Source: Rhodocyclaceae bacterium (lineage in GTDB: Bacteria; Pseudomonadota; Gammaproteobacteria; Burkholderiales; Rhodocyclaceae). Taken from it: a DNA stretch of 44,096 bases. Shown here in pieces: positions 16,757 through 25,292 of this stretch. The stretch covers positions 1 to 44,096 of the forward strand of contig JACFMQ010000019.1 of assembly GCA_019455325.1 (NCBI GenBank). The letters are read 5' to 3'. Under the pieces are notes generated by a model. That model was given only the letters and a program-made list of their open reading frames with translations, was not told the origin of the DNA and ran no database searches. The position numbers were made by a program, and so were the translations under genes. Within the stretch, counting starts at the first letter, position 1. Every line of letters starts with the position of its first letter.

Positions 16757-17071
16757 ATGAAACTCGCTATCGCACTGCTCTCTCTGGCGCTCGCCGCCGG
16801 CGGCGCCATCGCCGCCGACGACAAGAAGACCGACGCTCCGAAGAAGGAAGCCTCGCCGGCGCAGAAGGCCCAGCGGGAGAGGATGAAGACCTGCAACGCG
16901 CAGGCGACCGGCAAGACCGGCGACGAACGCAAGGCGTTCATGAAGGAATGCCTGTCCGGCGGCCAGGTCGCGGCGTCCGGCTGCGAGGCGCAGGCCGACG
17001 AGAAGAAGCTGGCCGGCGCCGCCCGCACCAGCTTCGTCAAGAAGTGCCAGGCGGACGGCGCCGGTAGCTGA
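16757..17071 (+). CDS. PsiF-repeat periplasmic protein
   Basis: A 104-residue exported protein. Residues 1-20 are a signal peptide with probable cleavage in AIA|ADD. The mature chain is Lys-rich and holds two copies of the PsiF-type repeat, RMKTCNAQATGKTGDERKAF...CL and a looser GCEAQADEKKLAG...FVKKCQ. Each has spaced cysteines that may form disulfides. PsiF of E. coli is phosphate-starvation-induced; its molecular role is unknown. A strong AGGAGGAA precedes the ATG at good distance. No Pho box is evident to me in the short leader. A strong terminator follows. Confidence 0.88.
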   Translation: MKLAIALLSLALAAGGAIAADDKKTDAPKKEASPAQKAQRERMKTCNAQATGKTGDERKAFMKECLSGGQVAASGCEAQADEKKLAGAARTSFVKKCQADGAGS

Positions 17072-17091
17072 GCGTCGCCGCCGCGAGGACG

Positions 17092-17121
17092 GGCCGGCCG
17101 GCGAGGCCGGCCTTTTCGTTT
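17092..17121 (+). terminator. Rho-independent terminator after the PsiF-like gene
   Basis: GGCCGGCC (17092-17099) and GGCCGGCC (17105-17112) form an eight-pair GC stem with a five-base loop. It is followed by TTTTCGTTTG. It closes the plus-strand run that starts at ribE and faces the convergent cyclase-FHA gene. Confidence 0.85.
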
Positions 17122-17138
17122 GTCCGGCGGGCGCCGTC

Positions 17139-18005
17139 TCAGGGAACGAGCTCGAACTCGGCGACGTCGGCGCCGGCGCTGTCCGCCGGCGCCGCGAAGG
17201 CGATGCGGCCGGCGCCGCGCAGGGCCATCTCGCCGCGGTGCAGGAGGACCTCCGCAGCGCCGTCGATGGTGACGTAGGTGCCGTTGGTGGACAGGTCGGC
17301 GAGCATCCAGTCGCCGTCGCGGCGTTCGAGCCGCGCGTGCTGGCGGGAGGCACGCCGGTCGCGCACGAGCACGTCGCAGGCGGCATCGCGGCCGAGCGAC
17401 AGGCGGCAGAGCCGCTCGTCGAGCACGAAGGACCTGCCGGCATAGTGCAGACGCAGGCGCAGCGCGGCCGGTGACGACGGACGGGCGGAGATGGGGCCGT
17501 CCTGCCAAAGCACCTCGAAGAGCCGCACGCCGACTATCTTTTCCCGATCCGAGCCCGGTTCGAGCGCCCGCATCGACAGTTGCAGCAGCTCCGGCAGGCG
17601 GGCGACCGTGTCGCCGCCGGTCAGCGCCTGGCCGGCGCGCGCCAGCCCGGCGAGGCGCGCCGCCCGCCCGACGGCGTCGCCGGTGAGCTCGCCCCCCTCC
17701 TCGGCCGCCGGCCCATGATGAAAGCCGAGGCGAACGGCGAGCTTGACGCCGGACACCGGCGGCAGATCGTCGATTCGCTGCAGCATGTCGCCGGCGGCGT
17801 GGACGGCGTCCTCCGGGCCGGCGAAAACGGCCATCAGCTCGCCGCCGGCAAGCTTGACGACGCGCCCACGGAATCCCTCGACCGAACGTTCCATGCGCTT
17901 GACGCAGCGCTCGACGGCATACGCGGCTTCCGCGTCGCCGAGCTTCGCATACAGCTTCGCGCTCCCGGCCACGTCCGCGAAAAGGACGGACAGCTCCCGC
18001 TCCAT
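17139..18005 (-). CDS. Degenerate class III cyclase domain fused to an FHA domain
   Basis: The 288-residue cytoplasmic protein joins a nucleotide-cyclase homology domain (about 1-165) to a forkhead-associated phosphopeptide-binding domain (about 183-275). The first metal Asp is present (D11 in LFADVAGS) and the substrate Lys is K51. The second metal Asp is Gly55 (VKLAGGELMAVF) and the transition-state Asn is Gly113 (TGDAVGRAARL); R117 is kept. Cyclase activity is therefore doubtful. The FHA half keeps its binding residues: LGRD at 204-207, SRQH at 220-223 and NGTY at 241-244, so phospho-Thr binding is plausible. It is 15 bp after ttcA on the same strand. A regulatory role in Ser/Thr phosphorylation is inference; no kinase gene is nearby. 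Confidence 0.85.
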   Translation of the reverse strand: MERELSVLFADVAGSAKLYAKLGDAEAAYAVERCVKRMERSVEGFRGRVVKLAGGELMAVFAGPEDAVHAAGDMLQRIDDLPPVSGVKLAVRLGFHHGPAAEEGGELTGDAVGRAARLAGLARAGQALTGGDTVARLPELLQLSMRALEPGSDREKIVGVRLFEVLWQDGPISARPSSPAALRLRLHYAGRSFVLDERLCRLSLGRDAACDVLVRDRRASRQHARLERRDGDWMLADLSTNGTYVTIDGAAEVLLHRGEMALRGAGRIAFAAPADSAGADVAEFELVP

Positions 18006-18020
18006 GTCGCCGCCCCCGGG

Positions 18021-18899
18021 TCAGGAAGCCGCAACCGGCACCGGGAACGGCTCCGGCAGGCTCAGCTCGACGCCGAACTGCGGACCGTCGAAGGCGGTGT
18101 CGCCCTCATCCACCGCGTCGCCGAGACTGAGGCCGCGGAAGTCGAACAGCGCGTTGTCGGCGAGGTGCGAGGGCACGACGTTCTGCAGCGCGGTGAACAC
18201 CGACTCGGTGCGCCCCGGGTAGCGGCGGTCCCAGTCCTGCATCATCTCGCGGATCTTCTGGCGCTGCATGTTCTCCTGCGAGCCGCACAGGTTGCACGGA
18301 ATGATCGGGTATTCCATGCCGCGCGCGAAGCGGGCGATGTCGGCCTCGGCGCAGTAGGCGAGCGGCCGGATGACGACGTGCGCGCCGTCGTCGGTGACCA
18401 GCTTCGGCGGCATGGCCTTGATCTTGCCGCCGAAGAAGAGGTTGAGGAACAGCGTGTGCACCATGTCGTCGCGGTGGTGGCCGAGCGCGATCTTGTTGGC
18501 GCCGAGTTCCTTGGCCGTGCGGTAGATGATGCCGCGCCGCAGCCGCGAGCACAGCGAGCAGGTGGTCTTGCCCTCGGGGATCTTCTCCTTGACCACCGAG
18601 TAGGTGTCGGCCTCGACGATGCGGAAATCGACGCCGATCTTTTTGAAGTAGCCGGGCAGCACCTCCTCCGGGAAGCCCGGCTGCTTCTGGTCGAGGTTCA
18701 TCGCCACCAGGCGGAACTCGACCGGCGCCCGCTCGCGCAGCGCCATCAGGACGGAGAGGAGCGTGTACGAATCCTTGCCGCCGGAGACGCAGACGAGCAC
18801 GGTGTCGCCGTCCTCGATCATGTTGTAGTCGGCGATCGCGCGGCCGACGTTGCCGGTCAGGCGCTTGAAGAGTTTCTGCAGGTTGTTCGAGGTTTCCAC
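18021..18899 (-). CDS. ttcA: tRNA 2-thiocytidine biosynthesis protein TtcA
   Basis: Thiolates cytidine 32 of certain tRNAs, using ATP and a 4Fe-4S cluster. The 292-residue protein has the PP-loop SGGKDS (39-44). The cluster-related cysteines are CSLC (C114, C117) and CNLC (C202, C205). [26 protein letters not shown] is diagnostic. The start is GTG at 18899, as no ATG fits the conserved N-terminus ([17 protein letters not shown]). It sits 9 bp after the pteridine reductase gene, forming a probable three-gene operon with the cyclase-FHA gene downstream. Confidence 0.96.
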   Translation of the reverse strand: METSNNLQKLFKRLTGNVGRAIADYNMIEDGDTVLVCVSGGKDSYTLLSVLMALRERAPVEFRLVAMNLDQKQPGFPEEVLPGYFKKIGVDFRIVEADTYSVVKEKIPEGKTTCSLCSRLRRGIIYRTAKELGANKIALGHHRDDMVHTLFLNLFFGGKIKAMPPKLVTDDGAHVVIRPLAYCAEADIARFARGMEYPIIPCNLCGSQENMQRQKIREMMQDWDRRYPGRTESVFTALQNVVPSHLADNALFDFRGLSLGDAVDEGDTAFDGPQFGVELSLPEPFPVPVAAS

Positions 18900-18908
18900 G
18901 ATGCTTTC

Positions 18909-19667
18909 TTACAAATAGGCGGTGCGACCGCCGTCCACGTTGATCACTTGCCCCGTGACGTAGGGCGCGGCGAGCAGATAGGCCACGGCGCCGGCGACGT
19001 CCTCCGGGCGGCCTTCCCGCTGCAGCGGCGTGCGGCGGACGATGTCGACGCGCGTCGCGTCGTCGAACTGGCCGTCCTCCGGCCACAGGATCGGCCCCGG
19101 CGCCACCGCGTTCACCCGCACTTCCGGCGCCAGCTCGACGGCGAGCGCGCGCGTCAGCGTCAGCAGCGCGCCCTTGGCCGCGCTGTACAGCGGATAGCCC
19201 TTGAGCGGCCGCGCGGCGTGCACGTCGGTGATGTTCACGATGGCGCCGCCGTGCTCGCGCAAGGCCGGCGCCGCCGCCTGGGAAAGAAACAGCGGCGCCT
19301 TGAAGTTGCTGCCGACGAGGTCGTCCCAGGCCGCCTCGTCGATCTCGCCGAGCGCCGTCGGAAAGAAGCTGGAGGCGTTGTTCACCAGCCCATCGAGCCG
19401 GCCGAAGCCGGCCAGCACGTCGGCGACCAGGAGCGGCAGCGCCGCAGTGTCGCGCAGGTCGGCCTGCAGCGCCAGCGCCGAACGCGGCCGCGTCGCGTTG
19501 AACTCGGCGACCAGCGCCTCGGCCTCGGCCGCCGCCGCCCGGTAGTGCAGCGCGACGCTGGCGCCCTGCCGATGCAGGTGGCGCGCGATGGCGCTGCCGA
19601 CGCGGCGCGCGGCGCCGGTGACGAGCACGGCCTTGCCGCGCAGCGGAGGAAAAGCGGACTCGCCCAT
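18909..19667 (-). CDS. Pteridine reductase (short-chain dehydrogenase)
   Basis: The 252-residue SDR probably reduces dihydropterins with NADPH (PTR1/FolM type). The nucleotide motif is TGAARRVGSAIA (17-28), with the Arg pair typical of NADPH-dependent pteridine reductases. NNAS lies at 96-99, and the catalytic Tyr161 and Lys165 are in YSAAK. QADLRD near 68 and APGPILWPE near 190 also fit this subgroup. The start at 19667 is supported by AAGGAG upstream. It heads the operon with ttcA. A general SDR function cannot be fully excluded. Confidence 0.88.
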   Translation of the reverse strand: MGESAFPPLRGKAVLVTGAARRVGSAIARHLHRQGASVALHYRAAAAEAEALVAEFNATRPRSALALQADLRDTAALPLLVADVLAGFGRLDGLVNNASSFFPTALGEIDEAAWDDLVGSNFKAPLFLSQAAAPALREHGGAIVNITDVHAARPLKGYPLYSAAKGALLTLTRALAVELAPEVRVNAVAPGPILWPEDGQFDDATRVDIVRRTPLQREGRPEDVAGAVAYLLAAPYVTGQVINVDGGRTAYL

Positions 19668-19781
19668 CGCCGGCTCCTTGCACGAAAAGTGCGAGTTTAC
19701 CGGAGACTTCCCCGGCATGCCCCACGCGGCAAGCGCCGAAGCCCGTAGAATGGCGGCTTTTCGCCTCCCGCTCCCGCCGCC

Positions 19782-20939
19782 ATGGCCCTGCCGCCCCCCG
19801 ACCCCGATGCGCTGGCGCACAGCCGGCGCCTGACCCGACGCATCGCCGAGGAGATCGCCGCCGCCGGCGGCTGGATCGACTTCGCCCGCTTCATGGAGCT
19901 GGCGCTCTACGCGCCGGGCCTCGGCTATTACTCGGGCGGCGCGCGCAAGTTCGGCGCGGCCGGCGACTTCGTCACGGCGCCGGAGCTGACGCCGGCCTTC
20001 GCGCAGACGCTGGCGACGCAGGCAGCGCAGGTGACGGCAGCGAGCGCGCCGCACGTGATCGAGGCCGGCGCCGGCTCCGGCCGGCTCGCTGCTGACCTGC
20101 TGCAGGAACTGGAGCGCCGCGGCGCGCTGCCCGAGACCTACGCCATCCTCGAACTCTCCGGCGAACTGCGCGAGCGGCAGCGTGCAACGCTGGCGGCGAC
20201 CGTACCGCAGCTCATCGACCGCGTGCGCTGGCTCGACCGGCTGCCAGAACGCTTCGACGGGCTGGTGCTGGCCAATGAACTGCTCGACGCGCTGCCGGTG
20301 CACCTCGTGCGCTGGCGCGACGAGGCGATCCTCGAGCGCGGCGTGGCTGGCAACGGCGACGGATTCGTCTGGCAAGAACGGCCGGCCACCGGCGCCGTGC
20401 TGGCGCGCGCGCAGACGCTCGCCGGCGAGGGCGTACCGGGCGGCGGCTATCTTTCCGAGATCGGGCTGGCCGCCGCCGCGTGGACCACGTCGTGGGCCGA
20501 CATCCTCGGTCGCGGCGCACTGCTGCTGATCGACTACGGCTTCCCGCGCCGCGAGTTCTACCACCCGCAGCGCGGCGAGGGCACGCTAATGTGCCACTAC
20601 CGCCACCACGCCCACGCCGACCCCTTCTACCTGCCGGGCCTGCAGGACATCACCGCGCACGTCGACTTCACGGCCATCGCCGAGGCCGGCACCGAGGCCG
20701 GGCTGGACTTCCTCGGGTACACGACGCAGGCCGCCTTCCTCTTCGACTGCGGCCTGACCGAGGTGCTGGCGCGCACGCCGGCCGACGACGCGCGCCGCTA
20801 CCTGCCGCTGGCCAACGCTGCGCAGAAGCTGATCTCGCCGGCGGAGATGGGCGAGCTGTTCAAGGTCATCGCCCTCGGCCGCGGCATCGAAGAACCGCTC
20901 GTCGGCTTCGTCAGCGGCGACCGCAGCGCGACGCTGTAG
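19782..20939 (+). CDS. SAM-dependent methyltransferase, COG1565/MidA (NDUFAF7) family
   Basis: The 385-residue protein belongs to the family whose mitochondrial member NDUFAF7 methylates an Arg of a complex I subunit. The bacterial substrate is not established. Typical features: FMELALYAPGLGYYSGG near residue 40, FGAAGDFVTAPELTPAF, the SAM-binding IEAGAGSGRLAADLL near 93, LANELLDALPVH near 163 and LLLIDYGFPRREFYHPQR. It is divergent from the pteridine reductase, a frequent arrangement. The frame stays open for 36 codons after its TAG. Confidence 0.9.
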   Translation: MALPPPDPDALAHSRRLTRRIAEEIAAAGGWIDFARFMELALYAPGLGYYSGGARKFGAAGDFVTAPELTPAFAQTLATQAAQVTAASAPHVIEAGAGSGRLAADLLQELERRGALPETYAILELSGELRERQRATLAATVPQLIDRVRWLDRLPERFDGLVLANELLDALPVHLVRWRDEAILERGVAGNGDGFVWQERPATGAVLARAQTLAGEGVPGGGYLSEIGLAAAAWTTSWADILGRGALLLIDYGFPRREFYHPQRGEGTLMCHYRHHAHADPFYLPGLQDITAHVDFTAIAEAGTEAGLDFLGYTTQAAFLFDCGLTEVLARTPADDARRYLPLANAAQKLISPAEMGELFKVIALGRGIEEPLVGFVSGDRSATL

Positions 20940-21019
20940 GAAGTGCTCGACGAGGTCAGCCGGCAGTACGCGGCCGATCTGGAGGCGTCCCGGCCGGCGG
21001 CCGCCGGCGCGGCGAGCGT

Positions 21020-21229
21020 TCAGCGGCCGACCATGCCCTGTGCGGCGTAGAGCCGCGCCAGGTAGCCGTCGACGTCGCCGGCCGGCGTCTCGCGGACGAC
21101 GGTCCGCTCCTGCAGCCGCGCCTCGATCTGCGGCACCTCGGCCCAGCCGGCGTTCAGCACCTCGTCGTCGTAGGCGACGACGGTCGCTTCCAGCACCCTG
21201 CCCGTATCCGTTTCCATGACGATCACCAT
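21020..21229 (-). CDS. Small conserved-looking hypothetical protein
   Basis: A 69-residue acidic cytoplasmic protein starting MVIVMETDTGRVLEATVVAY. It has no signal peptide, membrane segment or cysteine. An excellent ribosome site, GGAGG, lies at 21236-21240, six bases before the ATG, and the codon pattern is like its neighbours, so I take it as real. It converges on the COG1565 gene and diverges from the YjfB-type gene. I do not recognise a family. Confidence 0.6.
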   Translation of the reverse strand: MVIVMETDTGRVLEATVVAYDDEVLNAGWAEVPQIEARLQERTVVRETPAGDVDGYLARLYAAQGMVGR

Positions 21230-21301
21230 CTCGTACCTCCGCGCGCGGCGTCCACGATTGATTCATCGGACGCCGCGGCGAAAGCTTGAGCGGCCGGCGG
21301 C

Positions 21302-21328
21302 TTTACTTTCGGACGAGGCGGGCGATAA
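21302..21328 (+). promoter_or_regulatory. Sigma-28-like promoter of the YjfB-type gene
   Basis: TTTACTTT (21302-21309), 11 bp, then GGCGATAA (21321-21328). The -10 matches the flagellar sigma-28 consensus GCCGATAA at seven of eight bases and the spacing is exact. The -35 matches TAAAGTTT at five of eight. It fits the motility family of the downstream gene. Confidence 0.5.
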
Positions 21329-21354
21329 TGAACCGTCGTCGAGGAGTAGCGAAC

Positions 21355-21552
21355 ATGGACACAACCGCCGTTGCCAGCGCCGTTTCCGCCCTCGCCAGCG
21401 GCCGCACGGGCGATGCCGTCGGCACGCTGGTGCTGAAGAAGGCCCTGGAGGCGCAGGCGCAGAACGCCGCGCAACTGATCGCGGCGCTGCCGCAGCCGCC
21501 GCAGTACGACAACCCGCCGCACCTCGGCGGCGGCGTCGACGTCTTCGCCTAG
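21355..21552 (+). CDS. YjfB-family putative motility protein
   Basis: A 65-residue protein, MDTTAVASAVSALASG...LKKALEAQAQNAAQLI...LPQPP...GGGVDVFA. The layout matches the YjfB family of putative motility proteins: an Ala/Ser-rich first helix, the VLKKALEAQAQ-AAQL core, a Pro-rich hinge and a C-terminal G-x-x-VDVFA. Their function is not known. GAGGAG lies eight bases before the ATG, and a sigma-28-like promoter precedes it. Its TAG stop shares the palindrome CTAG with the stop of the convergent hydrolase. No flagellar genes lie in the window. Confidence 0.82.
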   Translation: MDTTAVASAVSALASGRTGDAVGTLVLKKALEAQAQNAAQLIAALPQPPQYDNPPHLGGGVDVFA

Positions 21553-22352
21553 ACGGCGACCTCCGCCAGCCAGTCGCGGATCGTCTCCGCGACGTGCAGC
21601 CAATCCTTTTCCAGCATGACGCCGTGGCCCAAGCCGCGGAAGATGCGGTCTCCGACGCCGTAGGTACGCGCCGTCGACTGCACCAGGAAGGGCGGGATCA
21701 GTACGTCCTTTTCCGCGCCGAGCACGAGCAGCGGCGGCCGGTGCATGGCCTTCAGGTTGGGCAGGCCGAACATCGACATGTCCCAGATCGCGCGCTGCGA
21801 CTCGGGCTGCATCAGCCGGTAGTAGCGGCGCAGCGTGTCGTCGCTCACCTCCTGCGCGAACAGCGCCTCGCGTAGCACGTCGAGGGCGACGTCGCCGCCG
21901 CCGAGCAGGCGGTTGATCTCGACCATCAGCCCCGGCTTCTCGAAGAGCAGCGAGAACTGCGCGGCGACGAGGCCCTGCGGCGGCACCGAGCACATCAGCA
22001 CGGCCGCCGGCACGGCATGGTGTTCGAGGTACTTCTGCACGACGAAGCCGCCCATCGAATGGCCGATCAGCACCGGCGCCGCGCCGAGGTCGGCGACCGT
22101 CGCCGCGACGTCCTCGACGTAGTCGTGGACGCTCAGCCAGTCGATGCGCTCGCGCCCCGTGCTGCCGCCGTGGCCGCGCAGCGACAGCGCGTGCGCGCTG
22201 AAGCCCTGCGCCGCGAACCAGGGCAGGAAGTGCTCGTCCCACACCCAGGCGCCGGCGAAGGCGCCGTGCACGAAGAGCAGCGGCGCCGCATGCCGACGCC
22301 GTTCGGGTTCGCAGGAGAGGACTTCGATACCGTCGACGCGCCGGGCGATCAT
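21549..22352 (-). CDS. Alpha/beta hydrolase
   Basis: A 267-residue serine hydrolase of unknown substrate. Visible: the oxyanion region [14 protein letters not shown] (27-40), the nucleophile elbow GHSMGG with S99, the acid in [11 protein letters not shown], and the catalytic His in [12 protein letters not shown] near the C-terminus. No signal peptide, so it is cytoplasmic. The start ATG at 22352 overlaps the stop of the upstream GST gene (ATGA), so the two are co-translated. Confidence 0.87.
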   Translation of the reverse strand: MIARRVDGIEVLSCEPERRRHAAPLLFVHGAFAGAWVWDEHFLPWFAAQGFSAHALSLRGHGGSTGRERIDWLSVHDYVEDVAATVADLGAAPVLIGHSMGGFVVQKYLEHHAVPAAVLMCSVPPQGLVAAQFSLLFEKPGLMVEINRLLGGGDVALDVLREALFAQEVSDDTLRRYYRLMQPESQRAIWDMSMFGLPNLKAMHRPPLLVLGAEKDVLIPPFLVQSTARTYGVGDRIFRGLGHGVMLEKDWLHVAETIRDWLAEVAV

Positions 22353-22954
22353 GCTGGCACCGCCATGCCGCGCTGCACCGCCGGGCGGGCGCCGACCGCG
22401 TCGAACCAGCGGCGGACGTGCGGGAAATCGGCGAGGTCGACCTGCTGCCAGTCGTGCCGCGCGACCCACGGAAAGGTCGCGATGTCGGCGATCGAATAGT
22501 CGCCGGCGAGGTATTCGGCCTCGCCGAGGCGGGCGTCGAGCACGCCGTAGAGGCGCCGCGTCTCCTTGCCGTAGCGCTCGATGGCGTAGGGCACCGGCTG
22601 CGGCGCGAAGCGCAGGAAGTGATGCGCCTGTCCGAAGATCGGCCCGACGCCGCCCATCTGGAACATCAGCCACTGCAGCGTCGCGTAGCGCGCCGGACCG
22701 GCGGCGGGCAGGAAGCGCCCGACCTTCTCGGCGAGGTAGACGAGGATCGCGCCAGACTCGAAGACGGTCAGCGGCCCTTCGTCGTCGACGATGGCGGGAA
22801 TCTTGGAATTCGGGTTGATGGTGACGAAATCGGCGGCGAACTGCTCGCCGCGGGTGATGTCGACCGGCCGGACCAGGTACGGGAGCGCGCACTCCTCGAG
22901 CATGATCGCGACCTTGCGGCCGTTGGGCGTCGCCCAGGTGTAGAAGGTAATCAA
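22349..22954 (-). CDS. Glutathione S-transferase (YfcG/Ure2-like)
   Basis: The 201-residue protein has the thioredoxin-like N-terminal domain ([18 protein letters not shown], with TPNGRK as in YfcG-type proteins) and [15 protein letters not shown] with the cis-Pro. [12 protein letters not shown], the glutathione-binding E-S pair, follows. The helical C-terminal domain carries [13 protein letters not shown]. These proteins often act on disulfides of glutathione. The start is TTG at 22954 with GAGGAA upstream. It is the first gene of a two-gene operon with the hydrolase. Confidence 0.9.
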   Translation of the reverse strand: MITFYTWATPNGRKVAIMLEECALPYLVRPVDITRGEQFAADFVTINPNSKIPAIVDDEGPLTVFESGAILVYLAEKVGRFLPAAGPARYATLQWLMFQMGGVGPIFGQAHHFLRFAPQPVPYAIERYGKETRRLYGVLDARLGEAEYLAGDYSIADIATFPWVARHDWQQVDLADFPHVRRWFDAVGARPAVQRGMAVPA

Positions 22955-23152
22955 AAGGTTCCTCGATGCAGGTCACGCAATTCGCGCTTCCGTGATTAAA
23001 TGCGATCTTCCGGCCGCCGCGCAAGCGACCGCGAGGATTCGACACATGCCAGCCGACCCACGCCACACCGCCGCCACCCCCGCACCGAATGCGCAATGCA
23101 TGCGCTTTCGCGGCGACGCCGCGCGCCAGCGGCCGACAGACCGGCACCGCCG

Positions 23153-23350
23153 ATGCTGAAGTGGCTGCTCACCATCACCGTCGTCGTCGTCGCGCTCGGC
23201 CTGCTGACGCCGGCGCTGCGCCGGCGCCTGCCCGGACGCGGCCTGCCCGGCGACGTATCGGTGCGCTGGCGCGGCCGCGACTACTTCTTTCCCTTCGCCT
23301 CGACGATCCTGCTCTCGCTGCTCTTCGTCGCCGTCGGCCGCCTGCTCTAG
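23153..23350 (+). CDS. DUF2905 family small membrane protein
   Basis: A 65-residue inner-membrane protein. It has two hydrophobic segments (residues 3-20 and about 47-65) joined by the family loop [29 protein letters not shown]. Function unknown. The start at 23153 gives the conserved MLKWLL beginning; the open frame upstream is not conserved-looking. Its TAG stop and the cca stop share a CTAG at 23347-23350. Confidence 0.85.
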   Translation: MLKWLLTITVVVVALGLLTPALRRRLPGRGLPGDVSVRWRGRDYFFPFASTILLSLLFVAVGRLL

Positions 23351-24600
23351 CCTGACCGGCGCAGCGCCGCCACCGCCGCCACCCGCGCCGCGCGGATGCG
23401 TTCCGCGATGCGCGCCGGCTCGCCGGCGCAGGATTTGGCGATCTCGCCGGCCGGCACCGCCTGCGCCGCCGTCAGCATCTGCGCGAGCAGCCCGGCCTGC
23501 GGATAGGGCTTCTCCTCCCAGCCGAGGCGGCCGTTGAAGTCGGCGGCGCAGGCTTCCAGCAGTTGCGCGAAGCGCTGCGGCCGGCGCAGCGCGTCGCTCT
23601 TCTCGAACAGGCGCACCATGGTTTCCGGACGCAGCTCGGCGGCGCGGTGCACGTCGCCGTGGTAGCGCGCGACGAGCAGCGCCAGCTCGCGGCAGTCGGC
23701 CGGCGCACGCAGGCGCGCGCAGACCGCGTCGACAAGCTTGACGCTGCGCTGCTCGTGCGCGATGTGGCGCGGCCATTCGTCCTTCGGCGTCGTGCCCTTG
23801 CCGAGGTCGTGCAGCAGCGCCGCGAAGCGCACCGGCAGGGCGCGGCCGGCGCGCGCCGCGGCGTCGACGACCATCATCACGTGCACGCCGGTATCGATCT
23901 CCGGGTGATACTCGGCGCGCTGCGGCACGCCGAACAGGCGGTCGAGCTCGGGCAGCAGGCGGGCGAGCGCGCCGCAGTCGCGCAGCACGACGAACAGGCG
24001 CGACGGCCGCGTTTCCATCAGCCCGCGCGCCAGCTCCTGCCAGACGCGTTCGGGCACCAGCGCATCGACTTCGCCGTTGTCCACCATCGTCCGCATCAAT
24101 GCCAGCGTCTCCGGCGCCACCGTGAAATCGGCGAAGCGTGCGGCGAAGCGCGCGACGCGCAGGATGCGCACCGGGTCCTCGACGAAGGCCGGGCCGACGT
24201 GGCGGAAGACCTTCGCCGCCAGGTCGCGGCGGCCGCCGTAGGGGTCGACCAGCGCGCCATCCTCGCCTTCCGCCATCGCATTGATGGTCAGGTCGCGGCG
24301 CGCCAGGTCGTCTTCCAGCGTCACGTCCGGCGCCGCGTGGCAGGCGAAGCCCGCATAGCCCGGCGCCGTCTTGCGCTCGGTGCGGGCGAGCGCGTACTCC
24401 TCGTGCGTCTCGGGGTGCAGGAACACCGGGAAATCCCGGCCGACCGGGCGGAAGCCGCGCGCCAGCAGGTCCTCGGGCGTGGCGCCGACGACCACGTGGT
24501 CGCGGTCCTGCACCGGCAGGCCGAGCAGCCGGTCGCGCACGGCGCCGCCGACGACGTAGCTGCACAGCGGCGGCAGATCCTTGGTCGGGCGGGGCGTCAC
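23347..24600 (-). CDS. cca: Multifunctional CCA tRNA nucleotidyltransferase
   Basis: Adds or repairs the 3' CCA end of tRNAs without a template. It keeps GGAVRD and the metal carboxylates DRD (32-34), [10 protein letters not shown], and the [12 protein letters not shown] motif. The extra HD phosphohydrolase domain ([16 protein letters not shown]) marks the multifunctional class. Start choice is uncertain: no ATG fits, and GTG at 24600 gives 417 residues with about 15 residues before YVVGGAVRD, close to the usual length. The stop of the adjacent GST gene lies 38 bp upstream. The strand-mates are GST-like and NDUFA9-like genes. Confidence 0.92.
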   Translation of the reverse strand: MTPRPTKDLPPLCSYVVGGAVRDRLLGLPVQDRDHVVVGATPEDLLARGFRPVGRDFPVFLHPETHEEYALARTERKTAPGYAGFACHAAPDVTLEDDLARRDLTINAMAEGEDGALVDPYGGRRDLAAKVFRHVGPAFVEDPVRILRVARFAARFADFTVAPETLALMRTMVDNGEVDALVPERVWQELARGLMETRPSRLFVVLRDCGALARLLPELDRLFGVPQRAEYHPEIDTGVHVMMVVDAAARAGRALPVRFAALLHDLGKGTTPKDEWPRHIAHEQRSVKLVDAVCARLRAPADCRELALLVARYHGDVHRAAELRPETMVRLFEKSDALRRPQRFAQLLEACAADFNGRLGWEEKPYPQAGLLAQMLTAAQAVPAGEIAKSCAGEPARIAERIRAARVAAVAALRRSG

Positions 24601-24637
24601 GCGGGGGGAAAACGGGGGAACGACGGCAAGGCGCGCA

Positions 24638-25276
24638 TCAAGCCGGGCGCGCGACCAGCTCGGCGGCGGCGCCGGCGCGCCATGCCTGCATCGCCGGCAG
24701 CGCCAGCATCGCGTCCATCCAGGCGCGGACGACCGGCGGCACGGCGACGGCGTAGGTGGTGAAGCGCCAGACCACCGGCGCGTACATGGCATCGGCGATG
24801 CTGAAGGCGCCGAAGAGGAAGGGGCCGCCGGCGCCGTGGCGGGCGCGGCAGGCTTCCCAGATGGCGAGGATGCGGGCGACGTCGGCCTCGACCTCGGGCG
24901 TGCGGCCCTCGCCCGGCCGCGACGCGCAGACTTCCATGGGCATGTTCTGGCGCAGCGCGGTGAAGCCCGAGTGCATCTCGGCGCTGACCGCCCGCGCCTC
25001 GGCGCGCGCCGCCGCGTCGGCCGGCCACAACGCCGGCGCCAGTTCGGCGGCGTATTCGCAGATGGCCAGCGAATCCCAGACGAGCGTGCGGCCGTCGATC
25101 AGGCACGGCACCTTGCCCGACGGCGAATGGCGCAGGATCGCCGCCTTCGTCTCCGGCCGGCCCAGGCGGACGTTCACCTCGGCGAAGTCGATGCCGGCGA
25201 CGGTGAGCGCCAGCCACGGCCGCAGCGACCACGAGGAGAGGTTCTTGTCGCCGATGACGAGCTGGCGCACGTTCAT
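24638..25276 (-). CDS. Glutathione S-transferase family protein
   Basis: A 212-residue cytoplasmic protein starting [24 protein letters not shown]. The SSWS pattern at the thiol-binding position, [13 protein letters not shown] with the cis-Pro, and [13 protein letters not shown] give a GST N-domain. The C-domain holds [15 protein letters not shown]. Substrate unknown. GAGGAG overlaps the end of the previous gene close to the ATG. It lies between the NDUFA9-like gene (16 bp upstream) and cca (38 bp downstream), so one transcript is likely. Confidence 0.9.
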   Translation of the reverse strand: MNVRQLVIGDKNLSSWSLRPWLALTVAGIDFAEVNVRLGRPETKAAILRHSPSGKVPCLIDGRTLVWDSLAICEYAAELAPALWPADAAARAEARAVSAEMHSGFTALRQNMPMEVCASRPGEGRTPEVEADVARILAIWEACRARHGAGGPFLFGAFSIADAMYAPVVWRFTTYAVAVPPVVRAWMDAMLALPAMQAWRAGAAAELVARPA

Positions 25277-25292
25277 CTCTCCTCGTAGAGGC

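Noticed and set aside
17580-19748. 722-codon plus-strand open frame
   Set aside because: Antisense to the cyclase-FHA, ttcA and pteridine reductase genes; no recognisable motif.
22955-23152. N-terminal extension of the DUF2905 protein or a separate small gene
   Set aside because: The open frame upstream of 23153 is Arg/Pro-rich with no ribosome site and does not extend the conserved protein; I see nothing else in this gap.
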